Notes under the pieces: model-generated
The model's input: only the letters and a program-made list of their open reading frames with translations
Databases searched by the model: none
Told to the model about the DNA's origin: nothing
Part shown: positions 5,522 through 8,649 of the stretch, piece by piece
Numbering within the stretch: position 1 is the first letter of the stretch
Layout: each line of letters opens with the position of its first letter
From: an uncultured Syntrophobacteraceae bacterium
GTDB lineage: Bacteria > Desulfobacterota > Syntrophobacteria > Syntrophobacterales > Syntrophobacteraceae
Assembly: GCA_937889795.1 (NCBI GenBank)
Contig: CALBZH010000895.1
Location: 1 to 8,649 of the forward strand
Length of the DNA: 8,649 nt
Direction of reading: 5' to 3'
Position numbers and translations under genes: made by a program

Positions 5522-7426
5522 ATGGTTGAGAGTGGGAGCGTATCGAAACACGAATTCAAGGCCGAAGTGAAGCAATTGCTGGATATCCTTGTTCATTCTC
5601 TCTACACGAACAAGGAGGTGTTCCTGCGGGAGCTGGTTTCGAATGGTTCGGACGCCTTGGACAAGCTGCGGTTCGAGACCAATCGGGGAAGCGAGGTCGC
5701 GGATTCTGACCTGCCGCTCGAGATTCGGATCACTTTTGACAAGGACCGCAATGTGCTCGTCATAGCGGACACCGGCATCGGGATGTCGCGGGACGAGGTG
5801 GTGGAGAATATCGGGACCATCGCCCGATCGGGGTCGGCCGAGTTTCTGAAGCGAGCGCAGGAGGAAAAGGGCGGCCTGGAAGGTCTGGTGGGCAAATTTG
5901 GGGTCGGGTTTTACTCGGTCTTCATGGTCGCCAGGGAAGTCGTCATCCGGACGAAGTCGTTTATCCCCGGGGAGCCGGCAGTGGAGTGGCGATCGGACGG
6001 TCTGGGCACCTACGAGATCGTGAGCCTCGACGAGGAGGTCAAGCGCGGCACCCGGATCGAAGTCCATCTCAAGGATGACGCCAAGGAATACGCCGAAAAA
6101 TACCGGTTGACCGACATCATCAAGAAGCACTCCAATTTCATCTCTTTCCCCATCTTCGTTGAAGACGAGCAGGTGAACACCATTCCGGCTATCTGGCGTG
6201 AGCCCAAGTTCTCGGTCACCCAGGAGCAGTACAACGAGTTCTACAAGTTCCTCACCTTCGACACGGAAGAGCCCATGGAGACGCTCCACATTTCCGTGGA
6301 TGCGCCGGTGCAGTTCAGCAGCCTGCTTTTCATCCCCAAAAAGGGTTACGAGCTTCCTGGATTTGGCAAGGATCGCTACGGGCTCGACCTTTATGTGCGG
6401 CGGGTGCTTATCGAGCGCGGCAACAAAGACCTGATCCCCGAATACCTGGGGTTCGTCCGAGGTGTGGTGGATTCCGAGGACCTGCCGCTAAACATCTCCC
6501 GCGAAACACTCCAGGAAAGCGCACTTCTGCACAAGATCTCCACGGTGGTCACCAAGCAGATCCTCTCCCAGATGCTGAAAGTGGCCAAGGAGGACAAGGA
6601 GAAGTACGTCGAGCTCTGGAACAACCATGGCCGGCTTTTTAAGATAGGCTACACGGATTACGCGAACCGGGAGAAGTATGCCGATCTGTTGCGCTTCAAT
6701 TCCTCGCGATCGGAGGATGCGAAAGGGCTGGTTTCTCTCGACGAGTACATCGAACGGGCCAAGCCGGATCAGAAGGAGATCTATTTCGTGTTCGGACCCA
6801 GCCGGGAGGCCATCGCGTTGAGTCCGCACATGGAGATCTTCAAGGCAAAGGGGCTCGAAGTCCTCTACCTGTTCGACCATCTCGATGAATTTGCGATGGA
6901 GTCGGTCAGGACGTACAAGGAATTTGACATCAAGTCCATCGAGCACGTGGATCCCAAGAGCCTTGAAAAGTTTCAGTCCATCGAAGCCCAACGGCAGGTC
7001 GAGCCTCTGGGCGAGGAGGACGAGAAGCAGTTCGCAACGTTCCTGGAAAGGGTCAAGGAAATCCTGGGCGATCGTGTCACAGAAGTTCGGGTAACGGGGA
7101 GGCTTTCGGAAAGTCCTTGCTGTCTCGTCAACCCGGACGACGGGCTCACGTCTTCCATGCAGAAGATCCTTCAGATCGTCAGCAAGGATACGTCCATTCC
7201 CAAGAAGATCTTCGAAGTCAATAAGGATCATGTCCTGGTGCGCAACCTGTTGGCCATCTACAGGGCCAATCCCAAGGACGAGTACCTCGGCAGCGTGGTG
7301 GAGCAGTTGTTCGAGTCCGCGCTGCTGCTCGAGGGCTACCTCAAAGACCCGCACGCCATGGTGGGCCGCATCCAGGACCTCCTGAACAAATCAAGCGGCT
7401 GGTACCGTGCTGTGACCAACACTTGA
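5522..7426 (+). CDS. htpG: HtpG, bacterial Hsp90 molecular chaperone
   Basis: Full-length cytosolic ATP-dependent chaperone of 634 residues (E. coli HtpG has 624). The GHKL ATP-binding domain shows FLRELVSNGSDALDKLRF (34-51), with the ATP-hydrolysis Glu37 and nucleotide/metal-contact Asn41, then IADTGIGM (81-88, Asp83) and GKFGVGFYS (124-132). The middle domain contains RRVLIERGNKDLIPEYLGFV (293-312) and LNISRE (323-328), where Arg327 matches the middle-domain arginine that reaches the ATP phosphate. The C-terminal dimerisation domain follows (DHVLVRNLLAIY at 569-580 onward). No eukaryotic-type charged linker or MEEVD tail is present, as expected for bacteria. All key residues are intact. It sits between the lipoprotein gene and batA on the same strand, with only 22 bases to batA, so batA probably depends on htpG transcription. 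The upstream gap may hold an extra promoter. Gly42 in the SNGSDA motif, where Ala or Ser is common, seems a harmless variant. Confidence 0.98.
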   Translation: MVESGSVSKHEFKAEVKQLLDILVHSLYTNKEVFLRELVSNGSDALDKLRFETNRGSEVADSDLPLEIRITFDKDRNVLVIADTGIGMSRDEVVENIGTIARSGSAEFLKRAQEEKGGLEGLVGKFGVGFYSVFMVAREVVIRTKSFIPGEPAVEWRSDGLGTYEIVSLDEEVKRGTRIEVHLKDDAKEYAEKYRLTDIIKKHSNFISFPIFVEDEQVNTIPAIWREPKFSVTQEQYNEFYKFLTFDTEEPMETLHISVDAPVQFSSLLFIPKKGYELPGFGKDRYGLDLYVRRVLIERGNKDLIPEYLGFVRGVVDSEDLPLNISRETLQESALLHKISTVVTKQILSQMLKVAKEDKEKYVELWNNHGRLFKIGYTDYANREKYADLLRFNSSRSEDAKGLVSLDEYIERAKPDQKEIYFVFGPSREAIALSPHMEIFKAKGLEVLYLFDHLDEFAMESVRTYKEFDIKSIEHVDPKSLEKFQSIEAQRQVEPLGEEDEKQFATFLERVKEILGDRVTEVRVTGRLSESPCCLVNPDDGLTSSMQKILQIVSKDTSIPKKIFEVNKDHVLVRNLLAIYRANPKDEYLGSVVEQLFESALLLEGYLKDPHAMVGRIQDLLNKSSGWYRAVTNT

Positions 7427-7448
7427 GCCGACGCTTTCCGAGGAAGTG

Positions 7449-8570
7449 ATGCGTTTTGAATTTCCATGGGCCTTTCTGATGGTCCCGCTGCTCCTTCTGA
7501 TCGTGTGGCTAAACTTGCGAAAACGTACGGGCGTGGGGCTCAAGTTCTCTTCGGTTCGCACTGCGGCTGCATCCGGGATGTCCACGAGGACCCGCCTCAG
7601 GCAGGTCCCCCTCATCGTCCGCGCGCTCGCCGTTGTGCTGCTCATCGTAGGTCTGGCCCGGCCCCAGCTGGGACGCGAGGAAGTGCGCGACGTGAGCCAA
7701 GGGATCGCCATCGAAATGGTCGTCGACCGGTCCGGCTCGATGGGACAGGAGCTCACTTACGAAGGTGCGCAGCTCAGCCGGCTCGAGGTGGTCAAAAAGC
7801 TCTTCAGGGAGTTTGTCCTCGGGAATGGCAAGGATCTTCAAGGACGTCCCAGCGACCTCATCGGCATGGTGGCTTTCGCGCGCTACGCGGACACGGTTTG
7901 CCCGCTCACGTTGAGCCACGGCGCCCTCGATCGGTTTATCGAATCGATTCAGCTCGTAACGAGAAAAAATGAGGACGGAACGGCCATCGGCGATGGCCTG
8001 GCCCTCGCCGCGGCGCGCCTGAAGACGGCCGAGGAGTCGTTGAAATCCCTTCACGGTCAGTCTCCGTTGCGAACCTCGGAGGGACCTTCCCATGCCGATG
8101 TGCTCACGTTTTCGGGTCGAGGGACGAACAAGAGCTACCAGATCAAAAGCAAGATCGTGATCCTTTTGACCGACGGCCAGAACAACGCCGGGAAGCGCTC
8201 CCCCATCGAGGCGGCGCGCTTGGCCAAGGAGTGGGGAATCAAGGTTTACGCCATCGGGATCGGTGGTCGGGAATCCTTCATGACCATCAAGACGCCTCTT
8301 GGAGACTATAAGGTGCCGGGCGGTCCGGGCGTGGACGAAGTCACTCTGAGAAGCATCGCGGACGAGACGGGAGGCGCCTTCTGGCTGGCGGAATCGGCCG
8401 AGAAACTGCACGAAATCTACAAGGAAATTGACAAGCTCGAGCGGACGGAGATCGAATCGGTGCGCCACATCGACTATGCGGAGCGTTTTGCACCGTTTTT
8501 GCTGGCAGCCCTTGGAATGCTGATCCTGGAGCAGGTCTTGGCTTCCACGGTCTTCAGGAGGGTCCCGTGA
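7449..8570 (+). CDS. batA: BatA-like VWA domain membrane protein
   Basis: A 373-residue inner-membrane protein with the BatA layout: a first helix at about 7-21, a second at about 54-70, a VWA domain facing the periplasm, and a last helix at about 347-364 (FAPFLLAALGMLILEQVLAS). The metal-ion site is complete: DRSGSM (93-98), the second-loop Thr178 in DGTAIGDGL (176-184), and LLTDGQNN (239-246) with Asp242. The motif ARPQLG (70-75) after helix two is also typical. Between the second and third metal-site motifs is an extra Ser/Gly-rich stretch at about residues 195-233 that most BatA proteins lack. Bat proteins were named for aerotolerance in Bacteroides and are thought to form envelope complexes with MoxR; the exact function is unsettled. 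The ATG at 7449 is preferred, with GAGGA four bases upstream; a GTG one codon earlier is possible. The stop overlaps the next start (GTGA). Confidence 0.92.
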   Translation: MRFEFPWAFLMVPLLLLIVWLNLRKRTGVGLKFSSVRTAAASGMSTRTRLRQVPLIVRALAVVLLIVGLARPQLGREEVRDVSQGIAIEMVVDRSGSMGQELTYEGAQLSRLEVVKKLFREFVLGNGKDLQGRPSDLIGMVAFARYADTVCPLTLSHGALDRFIESIQLVTRKNEDGTAIGDGLALAAARLKTAEESLKSLHGQSPLRTSEGPSHADVLTFSGRGTNKSYQIKSKIVILLTDGQNNAGKRSPIEAARLAKEWGIKVYAIGIGGRESFMTIKTPLGDYKVPGGPGVDEVTLRSIADETGGAFWLAESAEKLHEIYKEIDKLERTEIESVRHIDYAERFAPFLLAALGMLILEQVLASTVFRRVP

Positions 8571-8649
8571 GCCCCATTCGACTCGAAAATCCGGAGGCGT
8601 TGCACCTGCTCTGGCTTCTGCCCTTGCTCCTGGGGGTTGCAGCCTATCG
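8567..8649 (+). CDS. N-terminus of a second Bat-type membrane protein (probably BatB), truncated by window end
   Basis: A GTG start at 8567 overlaps the batA stop (GTGA), with AGGAGGG at 8556-8562 and a four-base spacing. The 27 visible codons read SPIRLENPEALHLLWLLPLL and onward: a short polar start with NPEAL, then a leucine-rich membrane helix. This is the usual beginning of BatA/BatB-type VWA membrane proteins, and batB normally follows batA. No VWA motif is within reach, so the assignment rests on the N-terminal pattern and gene order. An unrelated membrane protein cannot be excluded. Confidence 0.65.
   Translation, partial: MSPIRLENPEALHLLWLLPLLLGVAAY

Noticed and set aside
5423..7354. 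Two long minus-strand open frames (5423-6289 and 6488-7354) opposite htpG
   Set aside because: Both are antisense to a full-length HtpG with all catalytic residues; composition and lack of domains mark them as shadows.
7509..8468. Minus-strand open frame (319 codons) opposite batA
   Set aside because: Antisense to an intact VWA domain protein; no independent support.

Overview
The window is the end of an assembled contig from a Gram-negative bacterium with fairly GC-rich coding sequence. The protein types (AlgI-like O-acyltransferase, MoxR/DUF58/Bat cluster, bacterial Hsp90, predicted lipoprotein) and Shine-Dalgarno sites such as AAGGAGG fit a proteobacterial-type genome. A Desulfobacterota or other former deltaproteobacterial source is my guess from general gene content, not something the sequence proves. 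The first 48 bases are not biological: they match an Illumina P7/TruSeq indexed adapter, so position 49 is the true contig edge.

Left part (49-1936, minus strand): a complete MBOAT O-acyltransferase of the AlgI/DltB type is followed, 69 bases downstream, by the N-terminal part of a membrane-anchored secreted protein that runs off the contig into the adapter. This layout is typical of an acyl-transfer pair that modifies an exported or cell-envelope polymer, with the MBOAT moving acyl groups across the membrane and an extracytoplasmic partner placing them on the acceptor.

Middle (1937-2479): a divergent intergenic region of about 540 bases. It holds a 7-bp-arm inverted repeat in the acyltransferase leader, two near-identical 16-base direct repeats 101 bases apart, a GC-rich hairpin, and a good sigma-70-type promoter (TTGACT-16-TAGAAT) reading to the right. 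I see no convincing gene in it.

Right part (2480-8649, plus strand): a tightly packed cluster of moxR (AAA+ ATPase), a DUF58/VWA-like protein, a predicted lipoprotein with a BatD/DUF4381-like architecture, htpG (Hsp90), batA (VWA membrane protein) and the first 27 codons of another Bat-type membrane protein. Junctions are ATGA or GTGA overlaps or short gaps, except for 119 AT-rich bases before htpG. MoxR ATPases generally work with VWA-domain partners, and Bat clusters have been linked to stress or aerotolerance and cell-envelope integrity. The notable feature is a complete cytosolic Hsp90 gene between the DUF4381-like gene and batA, which suggests shared expression and perhaps a shared protein-quality-control or assembly role. 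I see no mobile element, CRISPR array, tRNA or rRNA.
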